The notes below the pieces were generated by a model. It made no database searches, was not told where the DNA came from, and saw only the letters and a list, made by a program, of their open reading frames with translations. A stretch of 64,000 nucleotides of DNA, taken from positions 22,915-86,914 of the forward strand of contig CANNZV010001431.1 of NCBI GenBank assembly GCA_947561585.1. The letters run 5' to 3'. This DNA comes from Caprella mutica. Lineage: Eukaryota; Arthropoda; Malacostraca; Amphipoda; Caprellidae. Both the position numbers and the translations under genes were made by a program. Below are positions 10,401 through 22,300 of this stretch, piece by piece (within the stretch, counting starts at the first letter, position 1; every line of letters begins with the position of its first letter).

Positions 10401-12172
10401 AAGAATCCTACTAATAATATTCGTATAATTAAAAAAAAATTGTAGTCCGTCAATTTTGACGCATTATAATATGAATTATAAACATAATAATAATATCTCC
10501 CATTAGTATTTTTCTAGTTCTCATCACTCCATTACTCTCACTTTTCGTATCAAGTTGATAACTCACTCGCATAATATACAGACTTGTTCAAAATGAAGCG
10601 GTCCAGTGTGTTTTGAATTTATAGTTACATTAATATTCATCTTAACTTTATATTTGTTAATGTAATTTTTTAAAATGATTTCACTTGTTCTTCCAAAATT
10701 ATTTATTTGTCTCAAGAGTTCAAATCAGATAAAAGTTAAAGTAACTACTAACTAGCTAATTGACCTTTAATATTTATTTTTACATTTACACTTTATAGAG
10801 TTCGAGGAGCCCTTTACTCTTACTATTCATGATTGAACTATAACTATAAGTGATTAATTATTATTCTTCCTTGATTAATAGTCCTTTAATTGAAGTTTGC
10901 AATTAGCTTTTGTAGTGTATTATTTTTTTTCTGACTATTCATCAGTTGTTTAAGTTAACTCTCCAATTATTCAGTACTGACTTAACTATCTCCTTCTTAC
11001 TTCAGAATGCTAATCCATGCAAATGGTAAGAACTACACCATAGAGAGTTCCCCTGACGGAGAGTCTTGGCAACCAGTTTGTGATGAGGTGTTGGGGGATA
11101 AAATGCAAGTCTGGCGTGAATTTGAGTTCAGTCGCAGAATTGTGGCGCAATTCAGAATAAAAATGATTGACCCTGAAAATAGAGTAAGTGCTTAAAGATC
11201 AGCTCAACTAATTATACTTTATTTGAAATTGGTGTATCCCGAGGGTAACTAATTATAATATAAAAATAATTAATGAAAAAAAGGAAGCATTTAAAAGCAA
11301 TTGTTTTGTATTAATTAAATTCCACACTAAATGACATCTGTTCAATCTATAAAATGATGACTTTATTTGTAAAATTTTAGAATTTATTTGAAAGTTATAA
11401 ACAGAATAAAATATTGTAATTAATTTTTAATTATTACCTTCGCAAAAAGAGGAAGGTAATATTTTAGGCGGCATCTGTTCAATGTCCATGAACCTGCTGA
11501 TAGAATTTTAGGAGGGATCTGGTCAAGGTCATTCATAACTCAAAAGTATCCAACCATATTGCATGAAACTTAGTGGGACGATTGGTCATCATCCAGGAAC
11601 CATTTGGTTAAATTTTGAAAGCGATCGGGTTAAAGTTCATGTCATTTATAACTCAATAACTCCAAATTATTGCTTGCGTGAAATTTGATTGAACGATTGG
11701 TCAATGTCCAGGAACGATCTGGTAGAATTGTGGGAGCGATCCGGTCAAAGGTCAAGGTCATTTATAACTCAAGAAGTATTCAACCATATTGCATGAAACT
11801 TGGTGTGACGATTGGTCCTTATCCAGTCACCAGTTTATTAGATTTTGGGAGCGAACGGGTCAAAGGTTTAAGTCAGTCATTTATAAATCGAGTATTATTT
11901 GATGGTCAAGGTCATTTATAAGCGGTAAGGAAGGTATACGCTCTACTGAGTGCACGCAATCTAGTTGTTAAATGCGATGTTTCTAGTTATAATAAAACAG
12001 TGAGAAAAAATCGATGTTTCCCTTTCCAACTTGTATCAGGATCTTGAAAATATCTTTATTCGTTTGTTAAAACCTTTTTTATTTCAACCAGAATTATATC
12101 CTCCTCTACTCCTTCGAGAGTCCTGCCAGCACCATCCCTGTCACTAGTGAACATCTCTCTCAAACTTCGTAG
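4474..12172 (+). CDS. BTBD9: BTBD9-like protein, C-terminal part (two discoidin-like domains)
   Basis: Six exons join in frame: 4474-4669, 4761-4841, 7272-7411, 9640-9802, 11006-11183 and 12092-12172 (stop TAG 12170-12172). All introns are GT-AG and the phases match, giving about 279 residues of partial protein. The first three exons encode an F5/8 type C-like domain with GWTTHRVG, ITVQLDKPYKINHLKF, YKYHIEVSVDEVKWSKVVDHS and CRSYQSLRFEP. This is the block order of BTBD9, including the LDKPY.INHL strand. The last three form a second, more diverged copy ending NYILLYSFESP. BTBD9 proteins have BTB, BACK and two such domains and are thought to act as CUL3 ubiquitin-ligase adaptors. The BTB and BACK exons are not in the window. 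The short final exon was found by splice phase and similarity, and is slightly less certain. Confidence 0.85.
5045..6790 (+). repeat. 36-bp minisatellite, about 48 units, in a BTBD9 intron
   Basis: The unit reads roughly GGTCTCTTATCCATGG then GTAAGCAGACTGACTGTGTA. Units differ by point changes, such as CATGTGTC for GACTGTGTA and TTCATGG for TCCATGG, and a few have small indels. Because 36 is a multiple of three and the unit lacks stops in several frames, both strands show open frames of 180-280 codons made of a 12-residue repeat; these are not genes. The array fills most of the intron 4842-7271. Every intact unit contains GGTAAG, a consensus-like splice donor. Confidence 0.93.
6791..7271. other. 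intron remainder before BTBD9 exon 3
   Basis: This is AT-rich intron with no repeat family that I recognise. It ends with a TTATTTACAG acceptor at 7271. Confidence 0.5.
7548..8805 (+). repeat. 22-bp minisatellite, about 56 units, in a BTBD9 intron
   Basis: Two unit types occur: CATTCCACACGTAGTTTCTAGT and a CATCACACGCGTAGTTTC variant ending TATT. In the left half they alternate strictly, making a 44-bp higher-order unit. From about 8160 the CATTCC type runs alone. The flanks are unique AT-rich intron. Confidence 0.92.
9206..9518 (+). mobile_element. SINE-like dispersed repeat, copy 1
   Basis: It starts at CTACTTGCAGTTTTAGAGG and ends near GAAGCAGACGTCAAACTC. It shares order and sequence with 28678-29039, 47645-47975 and 62334-62735. 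There is no coding capacity, and the copy is truncated and diverged in the middle. It lies in the BTBD9 intron upstream of the exon at 9640. Confidence 0.8.
9810..11005. other. BTBD9 intron with degenerate A-rich repeats
   Basis: From about 10060 to 10430 motifs such as GGATAATCYGGAAA and AAATCTGGATAA recur irregularly, suggesting a very decayed tandem repeat. I see no exon in the remaining AT-rich sequence. The acceptor TTACTTCAG ends at 11005. Confidence 0.45.
11435..11945 (+). mobile_element. dispersed element with internal repeats rich in GGTCA motifs
   Basis: Three imperfect units of roughly 110-150 bp carry the phrases ATTGCATGAAACTTRGTG, CGATTGGTC.AT.TCCAGGAACC and GGTCAAGGTCATTTATAA. 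The outer ends are ACCTTCGCAAAAAG and GGAAGGTATACGCTCTACTG. Elements of this look are widespread in marine invertebrate and vertebrate genomes; I cannot assign a superfamily. It sits in the last BTBD9 intron. Confidence 0.6.
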
Positions 12173-12829
12173 TTTGCACTTCATCTGTTGGGGTGAAGAC
12201 GCTACTGAAAGAGAACTGAAAAGAGAGTTGATGTCTAGAGAAATAATTTGCTGAGTCATCAACTTCTGTTATTCACTTTTAACTCCAGTCAGTTTTGTTT
12301 GTTGAGAAGTTGTACATAGTATTAAGAAATGGAAGCTATTTTTATAAGTTGCTTTATATCATATTTTAGTTTTTTAAGTTCTTATTTTTAGTATCAATAA
12401 ATTAGATTAGAAATTGGAAGTTTAAATGCTCTATATATTTTGTTAAAGTTTCTATCTTTTGCTACATTAAGTTCTTTAATAAATAGGTAAAGTAAGATAG
12501 ATATTATTTCTGTTGCCATAACCATTTTTTTCTTTTTCTTATAGTCTTATTACAAATGGCTGTTAAATCATGTATATCTTTATTATGAAAAATATTAAAT
12601 GTAACTCATTGGTATGGATTCACAAGATATTATCAACTCTATTTCTCTTTTCGAATAAACGTAAGAAAAATATTAAATGTCAGGTTTATTCAACCCTTTT
12701 AGGTTGTGCAAGACTCAAACTCTGTTAGTTTTTGGTGTCAGAGTACAAACTTCATCACCTTCATGTGTGAGCCTCAGGTTCTGTGTCTGTTAGAAAATTT
12801 GGTTCAAATTTATCGGTAAATAAAAAATG
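12173..12829. other. 3' flank of the BTBD9-like gene
   Basis: This is the probable 3' UTR followed by spacer. An AATAAA occurs near 12397 and could serve polyadenylation. I see no other exon. Confidence 0.4.
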
Positions 12830-13050
12830 GTGGACGGAAATTTCGGTCTCAGAATTATAAATGACCTCCCAACATAAATGACAGTTATGCAGTTTGTTGT
12901 ATTTGCTGGTTCGTTGTACTGCACACTTCATGATTGTTTAATGACCAGGAGGGGGGGGGGGGGGGGTCGTGTGGCGGCACGCCCCCCGATACATCTTATT
13001 ATCTTATTCATAAATTTATTTATACCCGACACCGAATTTTCCGCTCAACT
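12830..13050 (+). mobile_element. foldback element family H, copy with a G16 run
   Basis: It starts near GGAAATTTCGGTCTCAG and ends with CCGAATTTTCCGCTCAAC. The interior (TTTGTTGTATTTGCTGG ... TTTAATGACC) matches 19095-19300 and, reversed, about 15585-15680. The ends are partly complementary. A run of 16 G (12951-12966) interrupts it. Confidence 0.65.
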
Positions 13051-13534
13051 TTTTCTATTATTGTTCTTTAATAATCCCATAATAAACTGAGGCCAAATTT
13101 CTAGAACCAACAAGTATTGGAATTTATGACTGGAGTGGTGATAGTACTGATAGGGATTGTTGCAACATTGAATTCAAAGACCATCTGAATTTTGTCTCAG
13201 ATAGAGACCACGTCATCCGCGCCAAATACAATAAATCCATTGCTGCAATTTACTTAATTCTAAGAGGGAATTTCATCGCCTAACTTCATTTTGTGTTTTG
13301 GCGGCTCCGAGTAAAAATATTAAACCTTACTGCCTGTGAAGTGAACGAAAACTGTGTTATAAACTCATGTTGGATGCTATTTTTTTAAATTTTAATACCT
13401 TTATTGCAGACATAACACATTCCTACTCGTGTAAAAGCAACTATTTACTAATAAATAAGTTAACAAAAGCATCAAAAACAAGCAACTCCAATAACGGAAT
13501 ACATTGTAATCATTCGGCTATAAAAAATAGAAAT

Positions 13535-13750
13535 ACAGTGAAACTCCTGAGTCATGAAGTTCTTCGTTATGAAGCACTCGAGTAATGAAGGACCTGAGTT
13601 ATGAAATATTTTCTATGTTTAAATTATAGAAAACGATTTACGTCATAAATTTCGTCCTATTTATCCCTCAAAATCCATAGTTTTCTCCAAGATTTCAATC
13701 ATAGAAAACTATCAGTGTCACTGAGATATGAAGTAATCATGATTGAAAAT
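13535..13750 (+). mobile_element. probable foldback fragment (TACAGTGAAACTCCTGAG end)
   Basis: The opening TACAGTGAAACTCCTGAG and the repeated phrases GAGTTATGAAR and GAGTCATGAAG recall the end at about 24250-24320, which reads the other way (CATAACTCAAGAGTTGCACTGTA). No coding capacity is seen. Confidence 0.45.
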
Positions 13751-13804
13751 TTAATAATTTTCCTTTATAAATATAAGCTGAATATTAGTACAAGATCATA
13801 TATA

Positions 13805-15077
13805 CAGGGTGATCAGACCAGATGTAGACAAATTTTAATGTTTAATTTTAAAACCTTTAAAACGTGAAAATTATCCATCTATTTACACTATTAGATAGGC
13901 TCATTATATGCACTAACTGTTATATTTTACTTTCAGAGGTATTTCTAAATATTAATTTAGTTATGAGCTCTGTAGCGTCGACAATTCAGGAACTGTTTGA
14001 ATCAGGACAGTCCCCGGGTCAATTATGCAAGCTTTTGAAGGGTCGTGCGAGTAGATCTGGTGTTTACAAGGCTCTGAAGCGTTTCAGAGAGACAGGTTCG
14101 ACCCTCCCAAAGGTTAGGAGCACTCCAGATCGCAAGGTTAGTACCTCTAAGCTCATCAAAAACACCCGGGAGAAAATCAGGAAGAATCCTGAAAGAAGCG
14201 TCAGGAAATTGGCATCAGCGTCTAGTGTGAGCTATGGAACGATACAGAAAGTGCTCACAAGTGATCTGAACCTTTCCCCATTCAAAAAGACAAAAGATCA
14301 GCTACTGTCAGAGGCCACAAAAACCAAACGGCTGAGAGACGGCACGCAACCTCCGGTCTTGTGGACTGATGAGAAGTTATTCACTGTCCAAGCCGTCCAC
14401 AATCATCAGAACGACCGGATTTATGCAGTGAATAAGCGCGATATTCCTCTGAACGACAGGCTGATGTTTAGGAGACAAAACCCAGCTTCTGTCATGGTCT
14501 GGACCTGGGTATCCTCATCTGGAAAGAGTCCTTTTTTCTTCATTGAAGAGGGTGTAAAGGTGAACCAGCACGTTTATTTGAAGTTGTTGGAGGATCAGTT
14601 GGTGCCTCGGGTGAACACAACGTTCGGTAAAACAAGTGTTACCCTCCAGCAGAACGGAGCCACGTCCCACACGGCTAATCGCGTTCAAGAATGGTGTAAG
14701 AAGAATATGGCTGGGTTCTGGTCGAAGAGTTATGGCCTCCTTCCTCTCCTGATCTGAACCCTATGGACTTTTCAATCTGCAGTATTTTGGAGAGTAAAGC
14801 CTGCTCTTCTAATCACTCAAATGAGAACGCTCTAAAGCATAAGTTGACGACTTGTTGGGACGAAATTCCAGAAGAAACCATCCGTGCCGCGTGTAGTCAA
14901 GTTCCTGACAGGTTGAGGCGTTTGGTGAAGGCTTAGGGAGGATATATTGAAAACTTACTATTGAATTTATTTCTTAGATGTATAATGATTTTTTCTGTTA
15001 AGTTAGTTTTCTTTTTTCTGTTATTTATAAGGAGATATTTCAATAAATATTTGTCTACACCTGGTCTGATCACCCTG
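13805..15077 (+). mobile_element. mariner-type (IS630-Tc1-mariner) transposon, full length
   Basis: The 1273-bp element has terminal inverted repeats of about 29 bp (left CAGGGTGATCAGACCAG..., right ending CTGGTCTGATCACCCTG). It is flanked by TA on each side (13803-13804 and 15078-15079), as expected for this superfamily. It holds one transposase gene in the plus orientation. It lies between the BTBD9-like and M28B genes. Confidence 0.93.
13963..14936 (+). pseudogene. mariner-type transposase, frameshifted
   Basis: The frame from the ATG at 13963 (MSSVASTIQELFESGQ) runs to a stop at 14757. It has two N-terminal helix-turn-helix regions (about residues 10-45 and 75-105) and the first catalytic Asp in LWTDEKLF. 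The second catalytic Asp is replaced: QQNGATSHTAN where the family has QQDG. Near 14720 the frame breaks. The remaining C-terminus, with SPDLNPMDFSI and the third Asp, is read in another frame up to TAG at 14934-14936. Spacing between the second and third catalytic positions is about 37-38 residues, so it belongs to the DD37-41D group rather than DD34D or DD34E. It is dead by two independent lesions. Confidence 0.88.
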
Positions 15078-15327
15078 TACTTCAAGATCAATTTGGTCAC
15101 GTATCTGTCAGTTTGCTTGCTTGTTGTCAAGTTATCAGTAGACCTAATGTTTCTATCTATTTCTTCTACATTAGTCCCAATATAACTGAACAACATTGGC
15201 AACTGAGCTACTTGGCAGACTGACAACCATGTTGAAATGACTTCATGACCCGTGCTGTAGTCAACAGTTCCTAGGTTGAGTTTTTAAAGTTACCTGTGAT
15301 TGTTAATATGTCATGATTTGCAACTGA

Positions 15328-15585
15328 AAATACTGTGTAGGGTAAGGATAGGACAATACTGTGTAGGGTAAGGATAGGACAATACTGTGTAGGGTAAGGA
15401 TAGGACAATACTGTGTAGGGTAAGGATAGGACAATACTGTGTAGGGTAAGGATAGGACAATACTGTGTAGGGTAAGGATAGGACAATACTGTAAAGGGTA
15501 AGGATAGGACAATACTGTGTAGGGTAAGGATAGGACAATACTGTGTAGGGTAAGGATAGGACAATTCTGTATAGAGTAAGGATAA
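15328..15585 (+). repeat. 26-bp minisatellite, about 10 units
   Basis: The unit is AATACTGTGTAGGGTAAGGA followed by TAGGAC. Units are nearly identical; the last is diverged (TTCTGTATAGAG). It abuts the reversed family H fragment at 15585-15680. Confidence 0.92.
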
Positions 15586-15924
15586 TGTCATCTCCCAAAC
15601 CCCCTGCCAGGTCATTAAAAACGATCGTGAAGTGTACAGTAGAACAAACTAGCGGATACAACAAACTACATAACAGTTTATTAAATAAAAAATTAATATT
15701 ATTTCTGTCTATGAAAATAGCATCAAAATTGAAACACATATTTTGAAGCTAGCCAGTTATACCTGAGTTCCTAGCCGAATTAAATAACGATTCATTATAG
15801 GTAAAAAATAAAACAAAAAAGTAAGAAATATGTGACTGGCAGATTTCCGGGTTGACAATTTTCCGCCTGGTAGTTCTCCGATTTGACACCGTTAATTTAT
15901 TTATGATTTAAATCATATTCTCAG

Positions 15925-16141
15925 TAGGCCCCCTTCACACTTGCGTTTCTCAACGCCGCATATAAAAAAATGATTTGGCAAAAAGTTTAGCTGCAATTGA
16001 TTTTAACGGAGCCTTTCACACTTGCGTTAGAAAAAATGCGACAGTGTGAAGAGCTCCGTTAAAATCAATTGCAGTTAAACTTTTTGCCATTAGCATTTTT
16101 TTAAAGGCGACGTTGTAAAATGCAAGTGTGAAGCGGGCCTA
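15925..16141 (+). mobile_element. foldback element family D, copy 1
   Basis: The left end AGGCCCCCTTCACACTTGCG and right end GCAAGTGTGAAGCGGGCCT are complementary. The arms stay largely complementary inward (AAAAAGTTTAGCTGCAATTG against CAATTGCAGTTAAACTTTTT). A second copy lies at 34446-34803. No open frame is seen. Confidence 0.82.
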
Positions 16142-16386
16142 ATACTAACCTTCTATTTGTGAGAATTTTTGTAATTGAATTTCTATTGCCGAAATGATGT
16201 TATTTTAAACTCTCCAGTTTAGAATGAAATAAGTATAATGCCTAGTAAGTGTTTGTTTTTCTCACTCCAGATTTATTTAAGAGTGATTAAAATCATGATT
16301 CGTTTCTGAATTATGTTTTAAGAAATCTTTCAAATATTTTAGTTCTTCATTTGCTTTGAATTTCTGCTTACCGTTGCCTAGCTGCA

Positions 16387-19300
16387 ATGGTGGACATTAG
16401 GAGCAAGAAGGCTGCTTGTTTGCTTGGCATAGCAGCAGGTGCTTTGCTTGGCATAGTTATTGGACTTCTGATATAGGATACTTCACGAGTGGTGGTGAGG
16501 ACGTTCTTAAGGTAAACAAAAGCTACAAAGTACTTCTATTTTCAAAATGGCTGCTCTTCTATTTTCAAAATGGCTGTTCTTCTATTTTCAAAATGGCTGT
16601 TCTTCTATTTTCAAAATGGCTCTTCTATTTTCAAAATGGCTGTTCTTTTATTCTCGAAATGGCTGTTCTATTTTCAAAATGGCTGTTCTTTTATTTTCAA
16701 AATGACTGTTCTTCTATTTTCAAAATGGCTGGTCTATTTTCAAAATGTCTGGTTTATTTTCAAAATGGCTGTTCTTTCATTTTTCAAAATGGCTGCTCTT
16801 TTATTTTCAAAATGGCTGTTCTTCTATTTTCAAAATGGCTGGTCTTTTATTTTCAAAATGGCTTTTCTTCTATTTTCAAAATGGCTGGTCTTTTATTTTC
16901 AAAATGGCTGTTCCTCTATTTTCAAAATGGCTGTTCTTCATATTTCAAAATGGCTGTTCTTCCATTTCCAAGCCTCTGTCCTGTCCCTCCTGTTCTGAAT
17001 TAACGGACGGTTATGTATCTTCATCTAATAATTAGGGTTGCTATTAAAATCATAGATCCCGAAAATATTACAGACGAAGATAATTAAACACTATTGAATC
17101 ATTCTACACCAGCGGTATATAGTATTCGATACCATTTCAATTCGTTTCGTCTTGGGATCTATGATTTTAATTTTTAATAGCATATTGTCACAATCCTGTT
17201 AATAATTGATTCTGAATCATATTTGTGAATGCTATCATTTGGAACTATTGATGCTCTGCTCTATATTTTGAATAGACTAAGTTAACCGAATACCTAAGGA
17301 ATCGGTGGATTGAAGATGGCGGGAAGGGAGTATATGCCGCCAAAAACACTGACGGGAGATCTAATGAGGAAATCGTGGCTATGGTCAGCATTGACAAAAT
17401 CAAAGAGAGCTGGCAGTAAGTACCACTTACCATAGTAAATAAATAGAGAAGTATACCAAATACAATATTGACGTCACACAAAATATTTTCCATTTTTTTA
17501 GATAAAAATTGTGCTATTATTCAGTTAAATGTGCATTTTCATGGAAATTAACTCGCATAGAATTGTTTTTATCACGTTTTACACTCTATTCACTTATAAT
17601 ATTCACCTAATAATACTTTTAATATTTGAGAGTACTCTGTCTGACGTCATTTGTTTACATCGTTTCTGAAGAATAGATCAAGTTCACCGTCAATGACTTC
17701 GAAACTTAGTATACTGCTCTATTTATTTTCTATGTTACTTACCTTCTTGATAGCCTTTAAATAGTACAACCATTTTTATACCTTCTCTTTTAACTATGTT
17801 GTTTGTTGAATATTGATTTTGAATTATGATCTCTGTAGTAAGAAGTTCTTCCCTAGTGGAATGTTATCCATACTACCTTTCTGATACTCGATAGTTAAAT
17901 ATTCAGTGTATTTGAATTATGAAAGTCTTTTTCAAAACGCAACTTTAATTTAATACATATGAATTTAAAAAAAAAGAAACACAATTCTTTGAGAAATCTT
18001 TATTTAGCAAAGCATGTTTTATAATTAAAATAAAGGCACAATGATAATTATTTGCAAACTGATACGAGTACTATAGTTACAATTATCATCAAATTATAGA
18101 ATACCAAATCCTTTTTTATTATCACTGATCTAACGCATCAATGATTTTATCGATTGCTAATAAAGTAACCTTATAGATTATGGTTTTGTAACAAAACACT
18201 AAATAAAATAAAATTAATGGTAACAAAAGAAAAATGTAACTGAAAGACATCGGCCATTGCAAGAATTTATATTTTTTTATATTCTGAACTGAAATAAATA
18301 ATAATTATATCGTTTTTTCTTGTATTCTCGTGGAAAAAGTAGGAGGAGTTTAGCAAAAAGTCTTGGGGAAATTCTGAAAATACCCTACATGTGTACGGCC
18401 CTTAACTCATACCATCTGTTTTCATCAACTCAGACAGCTGACCAAGGAATCTCATCTTGTGGGTACTGAGAGAGATGAAGAACTGGCCATTATTATCCGT
18501 GACCGCATGAAGCTTGCAGGGATGGACAATGTGGACATGGCTGGCATGGAGGTTCTTCTTTCCAGACCTGATCCTAAGAATCCTAATCTGGTTGGTGATC
18601 TGAAATTGGATTTGCTATTCAGTTCAGAGTAGTAGAAAGATGTATGAGGTAATTATGTGTAAACCATCATTTTACTAGTTCCTATTGTCTTGGAAGTTTT
18701 ATTTTCATTATATTCATTCGACATTTTGTAATAAATAGTTTCAATTCAATCATGCATGATCATTGATTACATTAATAAGTATTTCTGTATCAACGATTCC
18801 ATGACTTTAATCTTATAAGATTCCTATTTCATTCAGATTCGTATTTATGACCGCTCGGACCGTATCCAGTTCACTTCTAACTACAAGGGGAAACCTTTAC
18901 CTGGTGATGACGAAAGTCCTGACTTTGTCCCCGTCTTCAATGCTTACACTCCTGCTGGTAAATTATCCTACACATGTATTTCTTTTATTGACTAAAAGCT
19001 ATGAATCATTGGACTGTTCCAATTTTCGTTTGTATGAGAGTAAACTATATAATTTAGAAAATGTATCGAATTTAATATACGTAATTTTTTTGTTGGTGGC
19101 CGAAATTTCGGTCTCGGAAATTTCGGTCAGGGAACTTTCTGTATTGGAAATTTTGTTGTATCCGCTAGTTTGTTGTATGATAGTTTAATGATCTGAGAGG
19201 TGACCAGCCTCTCGATATACAATCTAACTAATTGATAAGAATATATTTATACCTCAGACTGAATATTAAGAGACCGAATTTTCCGCTCAAATCTCATGTT

Positions 19301-22300
19301 AAATGAAAGTCAAAATATGTCAACATTACTAATGTTACGAATCATTTCACAACGGTTAATGATGTCATCCGCTCTTAATAAATACACTAAGCATTAAGGT
19401 ATTCATGGTTTCAACTGCAAATTAATTTATCTTTAATAAAATCATTATAAAATGCGACCGAAATTCCTGAGACTGAATTTACCTAGTAACCTTTTTGTAA
19501 TATGATAAAATAAAATGACAAACTGTCCAATTATTTATAATTTACCATATATGGTACCTATTGAAGTACTAGTGTGATAAGTATGTTTGTATTTAATTAA
19601 TTAAACTATTCTCATTAACAACTCGTCTCTTCTATTGTATTTCGAATACCTCTTTCATATTATCTCTTACATTTTTCTCCCTTAGGTGATATTTACAGTG
19701 CCAGAGGAGAAGGGGTAGTCTACGTGAATTACGGTCGCATTGAAGATTTTGAGAAGCTAAGTGAGTTGGGTATGGACATCTACGGCAAGATTGTCATGAT
19801 GCGCTACGGGAAGATCTCCATCGGCTACAAAGTGGATCACGCTGCTAAGTTTGGGGCCATTGTAGATATTCTCTTCTCTGATCCTGAGGATGAAGCCCGT
19901 GAAGGACTCGAGGGAAAATACACCTACCCTTATTTCTCTTGGTTACCTGGTGAGTTGGATATTTTTAGTAGGGTTGTGACAATATTCGTTTAAATTCATA
20001 GAACCTGGAAATATTATAGACGGATTGAATTAAAGACTATTTAATCGTTCTAAACCAGCGGTGTATAGTATTCGATACCATTTCATTACATTTCGTCTGT
20101 GATATTCTTAAGATCTATGATTTTATCTGCGTATTGTCACAACCCTATAGTTATTAGATAAGCAGTTTTTCTCGCCAAATGAGATTGGCTACCTTTTCAC
20201 ATTTGATGACAGAATACTAAGTTAAGAATATTCGGGGATTAAATGAAAAGAGTGAGTTTGATAAATGCTTTAGAACTTTGAGTTTATTTATTGCGGTCAC
20301 CATAACATTGTGATCGCTCACTGTCTCAGACTAGTTACGTTTGCTGTTGACGTCATTAAGGAGGACTCAAAAGTTAATTAAGTTCAGATTATTGCCAATA
20401 ACGGGAAATGATTGAGCGTGCCTATAAATAATATAAAAATGCAACTTCAAATTTAAAAGATTACATATAAGTAAGTTCTGAATTTGTTTTGATTTTACTT
20501 ATTATTAATTAATTAATTAATTAATTTAAAATTTTGATATGTGTGACATAGGATCATTTATTTAAATTTAAGTTTTCCCCATAGAGGACCCCACCATGCA
20601 GTTACGGTGTCAAATTTATTTTTTTCATAAATGTAACACGATTATTCCCAAGATACTTAAGAGTGGTGGATTAGTAATGAATGATTTCAATCGCATGAGT
20701 TATTACTAATCTAATACTTCCTGAATGTTTATAAAAACCTTTTTCATTGACAAACACAGGTATGGAAAAAGGTAATTCGTTTGTTGGACAAGGTGATCCC
20801 CTGACTCCAGGCTGGCCATCTGTCGATGATGCCTACAGACTATCTAAAGAAAAAGCAGGCCTGCCAACCATTCCCACCCAACCTATTGGCTATGCTGATG
20901 CTAAAGAAATCTTACGGTTGGTACTATTATCAAATCAATACTTACTAAGGGGGTTATTCGTAATTCCAAATTAAATTTGCCTATAAATATATTTAAGTTC
21001 CAAAAGTAATTTCTGAATACCATTTAACTAAATAGATAACCATGGAAGCAGATAATTTAATTTTGGTTAATGATAACCATTTAATTCTTCTTCTGTTCGC
21101 ACAGGCGACTAGGAGGCTTTGATGCCCCGGCTGATTGGCAAAACACTACAGAAGGAACCACCTACAAGATGGGTCCTGAGTTCTTGCCAGAATTTTCAGA
21201 CCACAGACTTCGTCTCACGTCAAACAATTACGAGGAAGTTGTCAAGAGCTATAACGTGATTGCAATGTTCGAAGGAGATGTCGAACCCGACCGTTACGTC
21301 CTGATTGGTAGCCACAGGGACGCCTGGGGTTACGAAGCCAATGTTCCATCCAGTGGAACTGCTCAACTTCTTGAGACTGTTCGCGTTTTTGGGGATTTGA
21401 AAGCAAGTGGATGGAAGCCTCGTAGAACTCTTGTTTTCTGTTCCTGGGGAGCTGACAATGGGATTGGGTCCCAGGAATGGGTGGAGACTCACATCGATAA
21501 GTTACAAAGAAGGGCTGTAACATACATCAACACGGACACCTGTGCTTCTGGTCCAATTATCCAGTTGGAGAGTTCTCCCCTGCTGTTTAGGGTTGTGAAT
21601 GATATTACACTCGGTGTGAGATATTCGAATCGAATAGACTGGTTATTAAAGGTCCCCTCCACTCTATTATTTTATTTCTCTATTCATTAGAACTAAAGTT
21701 ACTGGTCATAAAACAGCAAAACATTTCAAATTTGGTTCGGTAGTTTTAATATATGTAATTTAAGATTTTTTCCAATATTTCTTCTACCCTCTGAACTGCA
21801 AGCAAAGAAAAAGCCCGAATGTCCGATAGGCAAACTAAATCCAACAAATTCAAGACAATAACAAAGCTGATCCCAAGACTAGGAAGAATCCAACCAATCC
21901 CAATTAAGTATTTACTAATAGTTTTCATATATCATAACATTTTTCCCATCTAGAGAACTGTAAATTTTAAAACTCTGTATTTGAAAATGTATGTGTAAAC
22001 GAGACATACCTACTAAGTATTCGTACTTTTTCTTAAGATGAATCTCAGAATGAGTGAAAATTGAATGTGCCTATTTCTTATATGATTAATTGTGAACAGA
22101 ATACTTGATCAATTTTTTTCTGCTAACTGTTATATAACCATAGCTCTACAAATTTAAAGCAATTCCTTTTATAGCCATTATACTTAAATCAATCATGAGA
22201 TGTATATGAAAAATAGTTATATGCCATGAAATGAAAGCTCATGCAGCTTTTCAAGAGATTATGTAAATTGTGTTTTTGTTGCAATGATTTCCTAGTTACA

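Noticed and set aside
12056..12262. Minus-strand 68-codon frame
   Set aside because: It overlaps the plus-strand terminal BTBD9 exon, which fits splice phase and domain end; the minus frame has no similarity I recognise.
13100..13290. Possible extra BTBD9 exon after 13090
   Set aside because: No frame continues the discoidin-like domain and the exon at 12092-12172 already closes it with a stop in the right phase.
16439..16476. A 38-nt intron that would restore the frame in M28B exon 1 (CAG|GTGCTT to ATATAG)
   Set aside because: The phase would fit, but 38 nt is too short for a usual intron and it would remove half of the membrane anchor; an indel is simpler.
16416..17035. FQNGCS/FSKWLF repeat frames of 96-195 codons
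   Set aside because: These come from the intron minisatellite following the first M28B exon; units vary in length so all three frames open and close in turn.
21220..21523. Minus-strand frames of about 90 codons opposite the M28B exon
   Set aside because: They are antisense shadows of a well-supported exon.
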